Source: an uncultured Bacteroidales bacterium (GTDB lineage Bacteria; Bacteroidota; Bacteroidia; Bacteroidales; F082). From it: a DNA stretch of 64,000 nucleotides. The stretch spans positions 1 to 64,000 of the forward strand of contig CALAZZ010000147.1 in NCBI GenBank assembly GCA_937926515.1, in the 5' to 3' direction. The position numbers and the translations under genes are program-made. Below the pieces are notes generated by a model, which had not been told where the DNA came from, searched no databases, and saw only the letters and a program-made list of their open reading frames with translations. Positions 9,211 to 16,954 of this stretch are shown piece after piece; the stretch's first letter is position 1; each line of letters begins with the position of its first letter.

Positions 9211-10290
9211 TCAATGATCAAATTTTTTCCTGTAATGAGCCGAATCACCCCATTCATCATAAGCGATCTCATTCTCGGCAAGTGCAATACGCAGTTCCAG
9301 GCAGGCCTGGCAATCTTCGGGGCTTTCGTCGGTGCAGGGCTTGTTGTCGTATAGCTTATACGAATCACGGTACATACCGGGTGTGATATTGGGCATGATC
9401 ACATTAGCCCCTACTTTGATGGCTTTTTCTCTTCCCAATTTGTCTATTGACTGCAGGGCCGTGGCAGCAGCTATGTTGATGTCCTTCATCAGGATGCGCA
9501 ATACGGCCACCATCTTGAGGCCGAGGGCTAAGCGATCGCTAATCGGCAAAAGCATATGACGGTGATCATATAAGGGAGTTCCCTCATGCTCCAGGTAGGG
9601 GCCCATACCCACCATATCCACGTCTATGGATTTCATCCAAAGCAGGTCATTGGCAAGATCCTCATAGGTCTGAAATGGCAGCCCGATCATCACTCCTGTT
9701 CCGAGCTGGTATCCTGCTTGTCGAAGATGCTCCAGGCACTTTATGCGGTGGTCATAGTTGTGAAGCTCATCATCAGGATGGAGCCTGTAATACAATGACC
9801 GGTTCGTAGTTTCGATGCGAAGCAGATAGCGCGTGGCACCATGTTCAAACCATCGTCGGTAGGTATCATAGCTTTGTTCGCCACAGGAAAGGGTCACACG
9901 TAGTTTATTGTCTGACAATTTCATGATCTTATCCAACAGTCCGGTGATCCTTTTGGTGAATTGTGGACTTTTTAATTCACCTGATTGCAGCACCACAGAG
10001 CCATAGCGGTTTTCGTATGCAAAACGTGCGGCATCAAGTATTTCCTCATCTGTAAGGTTAAATCGCTTAATGGCAGGGTTGGATTTGCGGATACCACAGT
10101 ACAGGCAGTCCTTTGCGCAAACATTCGAAAATTCAATCAGGCCGCGGAAATAGACCTTATTTTGCACATGCTCGGCCTTCACCTGGGCGGCATGCCTGAA
10201 AAGTATCTGCTTGTCATCCCCTTCAGCCTGCAATAGTCTGACCAGGTCATACCGGTCCAGAGATTCTTTATTTAAGATCTGCTTAAACAA
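9211..10290 (-). CDS. hydE: [FeFe]-hydrogenase maturase HydE (radical SAM)
   Basis: The 359-residue radical SAM enzyme has the cluster motif C58-x3-C62-x2-C65 (CAKDCLYC) in the usual HydE context, a GxGVMIGLPFQT segment, and three C-terminal cysteines (C319, C327, C330; CTDESPEDCQAC) that match the second Fe-S site typical of HydE. HydE, with HydF and HydG, builds the H-cluster of [FeFe]-hydrogenase. No hydG, hydF or hydrogenase gene is in this window, so they must be elsewhere or absent. A perfect -7 box (TAATTTTG) and a 14-bp palindrome lie just upstream. The related PylB family is less likely given the C-terminal Cys triad. Confidence 0.88.
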   Translation of the reverse strand: MFKQILNKESLDRYDLVRLLQAEGDDKQILFRHAAQVKAEHVQNKVYFRGLIEFSNVCAKDCLYCGIRKSNPAIKRFNLTDEEILDAARFAYENRYGSVVLQSGELKSPQFTKRITGLLDKIMKLSDNKLRVTLSCGEQSYDTYRRWFEHGATRYLLRIETTNRSLYYRLHPDDELHNYDHRIKCLEHLRQAGYQLGTGVMIGLPFQTYEDLANDLLWMKSIDVDMVGMGPYLEHEGTPLYDHRHMLLPISDRLALGLKMVAVLRILMKDINIAAATALQSIDKLGREKAIKVGANVIMPNITPGMYRDSYKLYDNKPCTDESPEDCQACLELRIALAENEIAYDEWGDSAHYRKKFDH

Positions 10291-10300
10291 TGTTGTCGAA

Positions 10301-10314
10301 TTTGCAGCTGCAAA
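10301..10314. promoter_or_regulatory. 14-bp palindrome at the hydE promoter
   Basis: The sequence TTTGCAGCTGCAAA is a perfect palindrome. It overlaps the end of the predicted hydE -7 box and the presumed transcription start, about 10 bases before the hydE ATG. Its position suits an operator; the regulator is unknown. Confidence 0.4.
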
Positions 10315-10318
10315 ATTA
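10311..10318 (-). promoter_or_regulatory. Predicted -7 box for hydE
   Basis: Read on the minus strand this is TAATTTTG, matching the Bacteroidetes consensus TAnnTTTG. The start codon is 21 bases downstream, so transcripts would have a very short leader. Confidence 0.5.
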
Positions 10319-10399
10319 CAATAAATCAGTGGTTATCGGGTCATCTGAACCCAAACTCCAGATTGGATGAAGATTATAAGTAAAAGTCAGGATACCAGT

Positions 10400-10663
10400 C
10401 TATTGAGCTACAAATTGTTCTTCTTTGCCAATGAGGGTTTTGCTTTCTTCTTCTGTTTTAGGACGACTGGTGCAAATGCCATGCAGCTCGTTTATCGTCC
10501 GGCTGGTATAGGTTTCGAACATAAAGGGGAAAAAAGCGTGGATTGAGGAAGCTAACGCTGCCCCAAAGGTTTTTCGTGCCAGCATAAGTGCAAAAAGTAG
10601 ATGTTTCCAATAGCTGAGTCCCACATCGTTGGGATGCTTGGTGAATAGGTTTGTTTTTTTCAT
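10400..10663 (-). CDS. DUF6356-like small protein
   Basis: The 87-residue protein has the layout of DUF6356: a start with LFTKHPNDVGLSYWKHL, a hydrophobic segment around residues 23-50 that would sit in the membrane (ALMLARKTFGAALASSIHAFFPFMF), and the conserved tail TYTSRTINELHGI. The function of the family is unknown. The last 20 residues are charged and less conserved in character. It lies between hydE and cysteate synthase on the same strand, with gaps above 100 bases, so it is probably its own unit. Confidence 0.6.
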   Translation of the reverse strand: MKKTNLFTKHPNDVGLSYWKHLLFALMLARKTFGAALASSIHAFFPFMFETYTSRTINELHGICTSRPKTEEESKTLIGKEEQFVAQ

Positions 10664-10788
10664 CGCTTCAGCTGTTTATTCGTGTATCATAAACCGGTAA
10701 AACCAGCTTTTGAAGCCTCCAAATTAGAAAAATATTTTAAAATGCAATATCAGTTTCAAAACCAATAACTAATTAGCCAGGCAAACTG

Positions 10789-12084
10789 TTACCAATACAA
10801 GCCCGAGATTTTCTCCTCCACCAGCATCCTGGATGGTGTTTTCGGGAATATGATATCAGGTAAAAGGTCATGCAGTTGATGCTGTGATTTGAACAACTTC
10901 TCTCCACCGCCGGTGATGTTCAGCATAATAACATCATCCTTTCCAACTTGATCGTGTTCAACGGCCTGAATAAGTGAAGCCGTGGCAACCGCAGCTGCCG
11001 GATGGATGTCGGTGCCTTCCAACTCTTCGAAAAGTTTGGCAGCCTGGCGGGCTGCATCATTGCTCACCGCCAATACTTCGCCATTGGTGTCCATAAGCGC
11101 ATCAAAAAGACCTCCTGCAATAGGATATGGTGGTTTGCGGTTGGAAAGCACCTTGGCATCAATAGCTTCCACGTGTTGTCGGGCAAGGTCATCATCATAG
11201 GGCAGCATATTTCGTGACCGCAGCTTCCACGCCTCATAAATGGGCAGGAAAGGTGCATTTTGCGATACCATCAGTTTCATTCGGTGGTTGCCAAAGCGGC
11301 CATCCTCAATAAAGCGCAGGTTGGCTTCCCAGGCTGAGATGGCACCTGTTCCGCTGCCGATGGCCTGGAAGTAGTAATCAGGGATGCGGCCAATATGTGT
11401 GGTTGCTGAAAGCATGGTGGTACCCATCCCATCGCGGCGGGCTACATTCTTTGCACCTCCCTCAGGGAAAAAGCCTTCCAGTTGACAGATCATATTGGCG
11501 AGATGAATGGCATCGTAGTAATCACTGCCCGAACTGGTTGAAACAAGTTTAACACAAGGGTTCAAGGGTTTTTCAAACCAGAGCGCATCCAGGTTGTCCT
11601 CAGGTACGCTTAGCAGTAGCGGGATATTGTTATCGGAGCATACCTGGGCAAAAGAACGTGCCGTATTGCCGGCAGAAGCCACCACAAGCACTTTTCCCGT
11701 GGTGTTGTTCAACCTGCCGCCTACCACGTAGGCTTCCGTTTCTTTAAAGGAGCATGTTTTCATCATGGCGCCTTTTTCAGGCCAGTAGCCGCTGAAGGTG
11801 ATGTAGAGCCTGCTCAACCCCAATTCTGAGGCAAGTCCCTGGCTTTTATAGGTTACTGGGGGTGAGGAGCCGTTCAGCATCCTGTTCACCGGTAACCAGT
11901 CAGCATAACAATACAAACCCATTTCGGTGCCTTTGGGTTTCAGTTGTTTCTTCTCGTAAATGGCCCTGATCAAGCCTGCTTGCTCTTCGCCGGGAGCATC
12001 CAGCAGCCAGCCTGTATCATTAAAAGTGTTGCCTGTGGCAACAGATTGAAGGTGATAGGCTGTAGGTGTAAAAGACGGTGTCAT
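10789..12084 (-). CDS. Cysteate synthase (threonine-synthase-like PLP enzyme)
   Basis: The 431-residue fold type II PLP enzyme resembles threonine synthase but has the altered lysine motif CSFKETEAY (Lys114 as Schiff-base residue) rather than SFKDRG. It also has the phosphate-binding-like SAGNTARSF segment and a late GGGEKLF motif. This pattern matches the cysteate synthase family, which makes L-cysteate from O-phosphoserine and sulfite. In methanogens this feeds coenzyme M; in Bacteroidota it is the first step toward capnine-type sulfonolipids. The acyltransferase and reductase for later steps are not in the window. A -7 box TATCTTTG lies 24-32 bases upstream. Threonine synthase itself is the alternative. 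Confidence 0.78.
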   Translation of the reverse strand: MTPSFTPTAYHLQSVATGNTFNDTGWLLDAPGEEQAGLIRAIYEKKQLKPKGTEMGLYCYADWLPVNRMLNGSSPPVTYKSQGLASELGLSRLYITFSGYWPEKGAMMKTCSFKETEAYVVGGRLNNTTGKVLVVASAGNTARSFAQVCSDNNIPLLLSVPEDNLDALWFEKPLNPCVKLVSTSSGSDYYDAIHLANMICQLEGFFPEGGAKNVARRDGMGTTMLSATTHIGRIPDYYFQAIGSGTGAISAWEANLRFIEDGRFGNHRMKLMVSQNAPFLPIYEAWKLRSRNMLPYDDDLARQHVEAIDAKVLSNRKPPYPIAGGLFDALMDTNGEVLAVSNDAARQAAKLFEELEGTDIHPAAAVATASLIQAVEHDQVGKDDVIMLNITGGGEKLFKSQHQLHDLLPDIIFPKTPSRMLVEEKISGLYW

Positions 12085-12108
12085 TTAGTTGTTTTGATAT
12101 TTGCCCGG

Positions 12109-12116
12109 CAAAGATA
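12109..12116 (-). promoter_or_regulatory. Predicted -7 box for cysteate synthase
   Basis: On the minus strand the sequence is TATCTTTG, an exact TAnnTTTG match, placed about 25 bases before the ATG. Confidence 0.5.
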
Positions 12117-12198
12117 CTGACTCAGCATGATTTTTAAAAAGTTTCCCTAGACAAATGGGTTACCAATAGCTGCTATTGCTGACAATAGCTTGTGGTGG

Positions 12199-12450
12199 TC
12201 AATCATGCTTTATGTTTGCCTCATATTGATTTACCACTTCATTGGCACGCTCATAGTCAAGGCTGGGAACGAACACTCTCACAGCCCCTGCCCCACCAGG
12301 TGATGCCCACCAGGGTGCAATCGTGCCTAAAAACTCATCCCTCAGAAACACCCTGATGCCTGCGTTTTCAAGCAAACTTTTTACCATGCCGGCCTGAATG
12401 GCTGTGCCTGAAAATACTTCTTTGAACTGACCCTTTTGGTTTGATGTCAT
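12199..12450 (-). CDS. DUF2007 domain protein
   Basis: The 83-residue protein fits DUF2007 (putative signal-transducing protein): an N-terminal strand KEVFSGTAIQAGMVKSLLENAGI with the helix that follows it, then VFLRDEFLG, a small Gly-rich loop, and the typical VRVFVPSLDYERANEVV ending. It is cytoplasmic, with no signal or membrane segment. These proteins are PII-like small domains often fused to transporters; here it stands alone. Its own -7 box is seen at 12489-12496. Confidence 0.8.
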   Translation of the reverse strand: MTSNQKGQFKEVFSGTAIQAGMVKSLLENAGIRVFLRDEFLGTIAPWWASPGGAGAVRVFVPSLDYERANEVVNQYEANIKHD

Positions 12451-12852
12451 TTGGATGATGGTTGGTCGGTGAAGCGTATGTTGTTGATCAAATGTATGTG
12501 TATTATTGTAAATTTAACACAAAGTTTGCTGCAAGTTACATTATTAAATCCGCATTTATTCATCACTTAAAAGTTTTTAAAAAAAGGCTAAAAGAAAAAT
12601 ACCCGCAGTAGGAAGAATTAGGTTGATGCAGTCAGGGGCTATGGTATATGAAATCGTACACAAAATTGTGATCTGCTTCGGTTAGGTGATTGACATACAA
12701 GACCAACACAATTTTTTTGTATTGTATTGCTTTGAACTTCATAAGTAAATTTGTCAACTTTGCCCAATGGTATCGTAACCATTTTAACCAACTTATATTT
12801 AAATTATGTATAATTGGATAACAGCAATTAAAACTCACAATAAGAAGCTGCT
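12451..12852. other. Intergenic region between divergent promoters
   Basis: These 402 AT-rich bases separate divergent genes. A minus-strand -7 box (TACATTTG, read from 12496 to 12489) serves the DUF2007 gene. On the plus strand TTTG at 12731-12734 and CAACTTTG at 12755-12762 have the right spacing for a -33/-7 pair serving the gene at 12853. The short frame on the reverse strand (12632-12838) overlaps this promoter and is unlikely to be real. I see nothing else. Confidence 0.5.
12489..12496 (-). promoter_or_regulatory. Predicted -7 box for DUF2007 gene
   Basis: The minus-strand reading is TACATTTG, an exact consensus match about 40 bases upstream of the start codon. Confidence 0.45.
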
Positions 12853-13416
12853 ATGAAAAACAACAAAATACTTTCACCGGAACTAGCTGGCCATCAGATC
12901 AAGATTCTGCAAGCCCGTTTTGAGCAAAATATGAACCGTCATAGCGGAATTGACTGGTCAGAAGTACTGACCCGATTAGAGGTCAGTCCCATGAAACTAT
13001 GGTCGCTCCACCAGATGGAAACTAGTGGTGGAGAACCGGATGTGGTTGGTATGGATGCCAACACCGGTGAATTTCTTTTTTATGATTGTTCACAGGAAAG
13101 CCCTAAGGGACGCCGAAGTATCTGTTACGATCGGCAAGGGCAGGAATCAAGGAAAGAACATAAGCCAGCAAATAATGCTGTGGATATGGCTGCTGCCTTG
13201 GGCATTGAGCTTCTGTCAGAGGAGCAGTATCGCGCATTGCAGAAGCTTGGGAAATTTGACACCAAAACATCAAGCTGGATTAAAACTCCAGCAAATATCA
13301 GGTCATTGGGCGGTGCCCTCTTTGGGGATTTCCGCTACGGCAACGTCTTTATCTATCATAATGGCGCACCGTCATACTATGCTTCCAGAGGCTTTCGCGG
13401 GTCATTGAGAGTATAA
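12853..13416 (+). CDS. DUF4256 family protein
   Basis: The 187-residue soluble protein matches DUF4256 by several segments: LQARFEQNMNRH near the start, WSLHQMETSGGEPDVVG, FYDCSQESPKGRRSICYD, the AADMAAALGIELL-like helix, and the C-terminal HNGAPSYYASRGFRG. Family length is about 185-200, so it is full length. Its biochemical role is unknown. It stands alone with its own likely promoter about 90 bases upstream, and the next gene converges on it. Confidence 0.85.
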   Translation: MKNNKILSPELAGHQIKILQARFEQNMNRHSGIDWSEVLTRLEVSPMKLWSLHQMETSGGEPDVVGMDANTGEFLFYDCSQESPKGRRSICYDRQGQESRKEHKPANNAVDMAAALGIELLSEEQYRALQKLGKFDTKTSSWIKTPANIRSLGGALFGDFRYGNVFIYHNGAPSYYASRGFRGSLRV

Positions 13417-13523
13417 GTCTTGCTTACGTCCAGGAGTAAATGACTGATTATTATATACAAACGCTTGATCCGGAAAAGATATTTTTTTTCCATTCCAGAA
13501 TATACGAAGTTCATTGCTGATTT

Positions 13524-13883
13524 TTAGAATGTCAAAACCTTATCACAATCAACAGTCCATTGTGCAAATTCCTTCATATTGCTCAATTTTACCCCTTCAA
13601 TAAATGGGATTTTGTCAATTCCACGTGCTTCGGAACAACCACCGCAACTTTTAACTTCTCCACCATTTCTAATCACAACCTTTAACATTCTTTCAATGTT
13701 GTAATAACCATTTGGTGTGTTTTGGTTTGGCAAACCACAAAAAACAGCGTCAGCAAGTAAAAATATCTTTATTTGCACATGGTCTCCGTGATCTTTTTGC
13801 AGTGTCATGGCCATTCTCAAGGCATTGTATGCTTTCTCAGTCCCATACGGTGCGTCATTAATGATTATTAATATTTTCTGCAT
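13524..13883 (-). CDS. DsrE/DsrF-like sulfur-relay family protein
   Basis: I start at the ATG at 13883 (MQKILIIINDAPYG), giving 119 residues. The longer frame would need a TTG at 13907 that falls at the predicted transcription start. The protein has the DsrE fold signature: opening strand ILIIINDAPYGTEKAYNALRMA, the FLLADAVFCGLPNQ segment, and a Cys-containing region VKSCGGCSEARGI near residues 75-87. These proteins carry sulfur on cysteines or act as small regulators. No dsr or tus genes are nearby, so the role is open. Confidence 0.82.
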   Translation of the reverse strand: MQKILIIINDAPYGTEKAYNALRMAMTLQKDHGDHVQIKIFLLADAVFCGLPNQNTPNGYYNIERMLKVVIRNGGEVKSCGGCSEARGIDKIPFIEGVKLSNMKEFAQWTVDCDKVLTF

Positions 13884-13909
13884 AAAATCATAGCTTTTCT
13901 TAACCAATA

Positions 13910-13917
13910 CAAAAGTA
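13910..13917 (-). promoter_or_regulatory. Predicted -7 box for DsrE-family gene
   Basis: The minus-strand reading is TACTTTTG. Its position 27 bases before the ATG at 13883 supports that start over the upstream TTG. Confidence 0.5.
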
Positions 13918-14221
13918 AAGATTTGATTATTGATTCAACTTATCAAGGATGATAAAGTTAAGAGTCCGGCTTATTTTTACAGGAATATTTCAGTGATGGT
14001 ATTATGATCTGCTTAATTGCTTTTGTGAATTATCATTCATTCGTTCAACTTAACACTTGATATCAAATACGTTACCACCTTAGTGCCATGTAGGACATCA
14101 TCATCTGATTCTTTATATCTCTTAAACCAACATCTATCTTCTTCATAAATATATTATTTACGTGGAAATGAAATTTTCTCGTCATCATAAAGAGCTTACT
14201 TTTCGTCTATCAACCGATAGT
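13918..14221. other. AT-rich intergenic region
   Basis: This stretch lies between the promoter of the DsrE-family gene and the end of the aminotransferase gene. A short inverted repeat (CTATC, 4-base loop, GATAG) at about 14208-14221 precedes the aminotransferase stop on its 3' side. It has no T-run and I do not call it a terminator. No gene is supported. Confidence 0.4.
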
Positions 14222-16153
14222 TCAAGTACCAAACACTTCAAAAGTTATCTCCTCCACCATAGTCATTATTTTCCTTTTAACTTCGGCATGGCTATGCTTT
14301 GAAGGGTCACTGGCCTTCTTCCCGGCTGTAGAGTTTGCTATGGTGCCGAGGGCATTGAGCAGCGCCTCCACATCTTGTGTGGTGTTTTGCAAGCCAAAAC
14401 TAATACGGGTTACACCTTGCAGGTTTATAGCAGGGATCATCTTTTTCACCGTACGCTGCAGGCGGTCCTGCCATGGTTTGAATTCGAGCAAGTGCTTGAT
14501 GGTCAGGTGGGCACACAGGCAGCCGTAGCGCACACCAATGCCTGCTGTTCGTGCCAGTTCGCCCGAAACGGAGGAATTCATCTTGTTTTTGATCTCGAAA
14601 CCAATCACCCCGGTTTTATCTGCCAGCGATTGGGAACCGGTACCGTTTAGGCCAATAAAACGGAGTCCCCTGATGTGAGCCATACCGTGGATTGCCTGGC
14701 TCAGCAGTTTTTGTTCTTCGCGTTCAATCACATCAAAGCCAATGCGTTCGATCAGTAGCATGGCTTGACCTAAGGCCGCAATACCCCCTGTGTTAGCCTC
14801 ACCCGAACTCTTGATAGCATCCATTTCTGCAGGGCTGAAGTGTAGCAGCCCCTTGCGTACCAGCAGCACCCCACATCCAAAGGGGGCATACATCTTATGC
14901 GCCGAAACGGCCAGGTAATCAATGCCAAGCCCAAACATATCAACAGGCTTGTGTGCACCCAGTTGTGCGCCATCAACCAATAAACGCACACCATAGCGCC
15001 TGGCCATGGCTCCGATGAGCCTGAGGTTGTTGCAACTGCCTGTTACGTTGGAGGCACCGCTCACTGCCAGCAGTTTTACCCTTCGGTTGCCTTTGGCCTG
15101 AGCCTCATTGTAGTCAGCAAGCAGCTTTTCGAGCTCTTCGAGATTGAAAAATCCTTCTGCATCTATTGAAATGCGTATTAGTTCATGCCCTTTCACCATG
15201 CGCCACGACAAATCGTTTGAAGAATGCTCAAGCAAGGAACTGACGATAACAGGCTGGGTTGGCTCAACCGGCTCCAACGACAGGCTTTCGGCTGCCAGGT
15301 TTATGGCTTCGGTAGCGTTGCTCGTAAAAACAATATCATATTCATCAGGTGGGGCATTAAAAAACTTGCTGCACAGCAGCCTGGTCTGTTGAATGATGGC
15401 TTCTTTTGTTTGTCCCTGCTGGCGGCAGGCCTTTCTGAAGGTTTCCCAAATGGCTTCAAATGTGGGTGTGCTGGCAGCATTGTCGAGGTTTACATAGGTT
15501 TTGTTCCCGTACAGGGTAGGCACCTTTAATCCGCGTCCGACAAGCGTTTTGCGCAGGCCAGTGAGTAATTCCATGCCTTTAAGTTGCTCAAGGCCATAGG
15601 TATTGAAAATTTCTTCCACTGTCATATCACTGGCTTCATCGTGTAAAAATGCATCAATACCGTATTTCTCCATCAGTTGCAGCCCAACAGCAAAGGCAAT
15701 GCAATTGATAATAGCCGGTGTTCCTGCCTCCAGCCTTTCGGCACCGTTGGCGCTGATCACCCAGTCATCGCCATAGAGCTGTGTGGTCCCTCCACCGGCA
15801 ATAAAAGGAACATTTTTAGGAAGCGCATCATACCTGATAGCCAGGGCTACAACCCCAAACTTCAATCCGGTCTCACTGCCAGATAGGCGTTGCATATGGG
15901 CTGCATCAATATGGGCCGCTATGGCATCAGCCCTTCGAGGCGATGCGAAAACAACCAAATGACTTCGCTTACTTAGCCCTAAGTGCTGGAGCACCACCTC
16001 CTTGGCCTTTTCGTACAATTGGGTGGTGGCCATAGAGGCAAAACTGCTGCCACGATGCACATTCCCGTATGAGATCAAGGCTTTGTAAAGGGCTGCTTCA
16101 ATCACTTGATAAGCGCTTATTCTATCATGTTCAAGAGTTGGGATGTGGTTCAT
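14222..16153 (-). CDS. Duplicated class V aminotransferase (cysteine desulfurase-like)
   Basis: This 643-residue PLP enzyme is far longer than the usual 400. Residues about 218-620 are a full class V aminotransferase/SufS-like unit: LDNAAST, TSNATEAINLA, LEHSSND, VDGAQLGAH, Schiff-base Lys420 in SAHKMYAPFGCGV, and VRYGCLCAH with Cys residues where SufS-type enzymes carry their catalytic Cys. Residues 1-170 look like a second, gutted copy: GNVHRGSSFAS, then directly GGGTTQLY and ERLEAGTPAI, which normally follow the PLP lysine, with the active-site middle missing. Its start overlaps the HTH gene stop (ATGA), so it is third in an operon. The substrate is unknown; cysteine desulfurase or selenocysteine lyase is likely. 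Confidence 0.85.
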   Translation of the reverse strand: MNHIPTLEHDRISAYQVIEAALYKALISYGNVHRGSSFASMATTQLYEKAKEVVLQHLGLSKRSHLVVFASPRRADAIAAHIDAAHMQRLSGSETGLKFGVVALAIRYDALPKNVPFIAGGGTTQLYGDDWVISANGAERLEAGTPAIINCIAFAVGLQLMEKYGIDAFLHDEASDMTVEEIFNTYGLEQLKGMELLTGLRKTLVGRGLKVPTLYGNKTYVNLDNAASTPTFEAIWETFRKACRQQGQTKEAIIQQTRLLCSKFFNAPPDEYDIVFTSNATEAINLAAESLSLEPVEPTQPVIVSSLLEHSSNDLSWRMVKGHELIRISIDAEGFFNLEELEKLLADYNEAQAKGNRRVKLLAVSGASNVTGSCNNLRLIGAMARRYGVRLLVDGAQLGAHKPVDMFGLGIDYLAVSAHKMYAPFGCGVLLVRKGLLHFSPAEMDAIKSSGEANTGGIAALGQAMLLIERIGFDVIEREEQKLLSQAIHGMAHIRGLRFIGLNGTGSQSLADKTGVIGFEIKNKMNSSVSGELARTAGIGVRYGCLCAHLTIKHLLEFKPWQDRLQRTVKKMIPAINLQGVTRISFGLQNTTQDVEALLNALGTIANSTAGKKASDPSKHSHAEVKRKIMTMVEEITFEVFGT

Positions 16154-16386
16154 TTCTTTTTCTTTTTGTCATTAATAATTTCAAATGAGAACACTGCATC
16201 AAGTGGCTTTTCGAATGTGTGTGCAATCATGAAAGCAAGCTCGAGGCTGGGAAAATATTTTCCATTTTCGATGGCTACAATGGTTTGCCTCGAAACGCCT
16301 GTTTTTTCAGCCAGCTCCTGCTGCGTCATCTCATTGGCAAAAAAACGCAGGGTGCGTATGTTGTTGGTGATGTTTATTTTGGCCAT
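16150..16386 (-). CDS. Small XRE-type HTH regulator
   Basis: I start at 16386 (MAKINITNNIRTLRF), 78 residues, because a strong Shine-Dalgarno (AGGAAAGGAG) sits about 6 bases before it. The longer frame would begin inside the upstream gene. The HTH_3 domain fills residues about 6-60 (MTQQELAEKTGVSRQTIVAIENGKYFPSLELAFMIA, split here only for reading), followed by a Lys-rich tail. It resembles the YozG family of tiny HTH regulators that occur beside DUF2178-like membrane proteins, as here. It probably controls its own operon, whose promoter holds an inverted repeat. Confidence 0.9.
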   Translation of the reverse strand: MAKINITNNIRTLRFFANEMTQQELAEKTGVSRQTIVAIENGKYFPSLELAFMIAHTFEKPLDAVFSFEIINDKKKKK

Positions 16387-16387
16387 A

Positions 16388-16837
16388 TCATACTCCTTTC
16401 CTGTAATAATACAGCCTGAAAAGTTCATTCACTGTGCTGGCCACAAAACCCGATGAAATAAGCACCACAAACATCACCCAGGGCTGCATGCCCAGTGCCA
16501 GTGAACCCATGGCGAGCATAAAGCCTACAATAAAAATATAATGTGAAATTTTGATGGCCTTCAGCTCGATCAGTTTATCGCGCTCATCTTCAATGGGATC
16601 AATATCCTCACCTTTCCACAGAATGTGTATAATAATGGCGAAAATGATATGGATCAGGATCTGTATGCCGATGGCAATGGGGATCAGTATGAGGAAGGAC
16701 CTGCCCCAAAATCTGAAGTCGTTCAGGATGTCGGGATTGCCTGCAATATATCTGCTATAAATATACCAGGCATAAAATAACATCACCACCACTGAACCTA
16801 CCAGCGAAACGAGTATTCTTTTTTCTTTAATGTCCAT
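16388..16837 (-). CDS. DUF2178-like four-helix membrane protein
   Basis: The 149-residue protein has four predicted membrane helices (about 10-30, 45-72, 97-115, 118-135). Between helices 2 and 3 lies the acidic motif PIEDERDKLIELKA, typical of the membrane proteins that partner small HTH regulators of the YozG type (DUF2178-like). A consensus Shine-Dalgarno, AGGAGG, is 6-7 bases before the ATG, unusual for Bacteroidota. Its stop lies 1 base from the HTH start, so the two are tightly coupled. Function is unknown; a sensing or regulator-tethering role is an inference. Confidence 0.75.
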   Translation of the reverse strand: MDIKEKRILVSLVGSVVVMLFYAWYIYSRYIAGNPDILNDFRFWGRSFLILIPIAIGIQILIHIIFAIIIHILWKGEDIDPIEDERDKLIELKAIKISHYIFIVGFMLAMGSLALGMQPWVMFVVLISSGFVASTVNELFRLYYYRKGV

Positions 16838-16862
16838 AATGACCTCCTATTGTTTGAAATAT

Positions 16863-16877
16863 TATACTAGATGTATA
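16863..16877. promoter_or_regulatory. Inverted repeat at the HTH operon promoter
   Basis: TATAC-TAGAT-GTATA forms a 5+5 inverted repeat 26-40 bases upstream of the membrane protein gene. On the minus strand it overlaps a sigma70-like TATAAT. This is where a small XRE-type regulator would bind to control its own operon. Not proven. Confidence 0.4.
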
Positions 16878-16954
16878 CTTTATTTGATGCAAAGATATAT
16901 ATATTTGACAATATGTCAAGTTTATTTTACATATTTTTTAAAAAAAATGAAAAC

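Noticed and set aside
10789..12084. Plain threonine synthase
   Set aside because: The lysine motif and length suit the cysteate synthase family better, although threonine synthase cannot be fully ruled out without a profile search.
12632..12838. 68-codon reverse frame in the intergenic region before 12853
   Set aside because: It overlaps the plus-strand promoter region and has no recognised motif.
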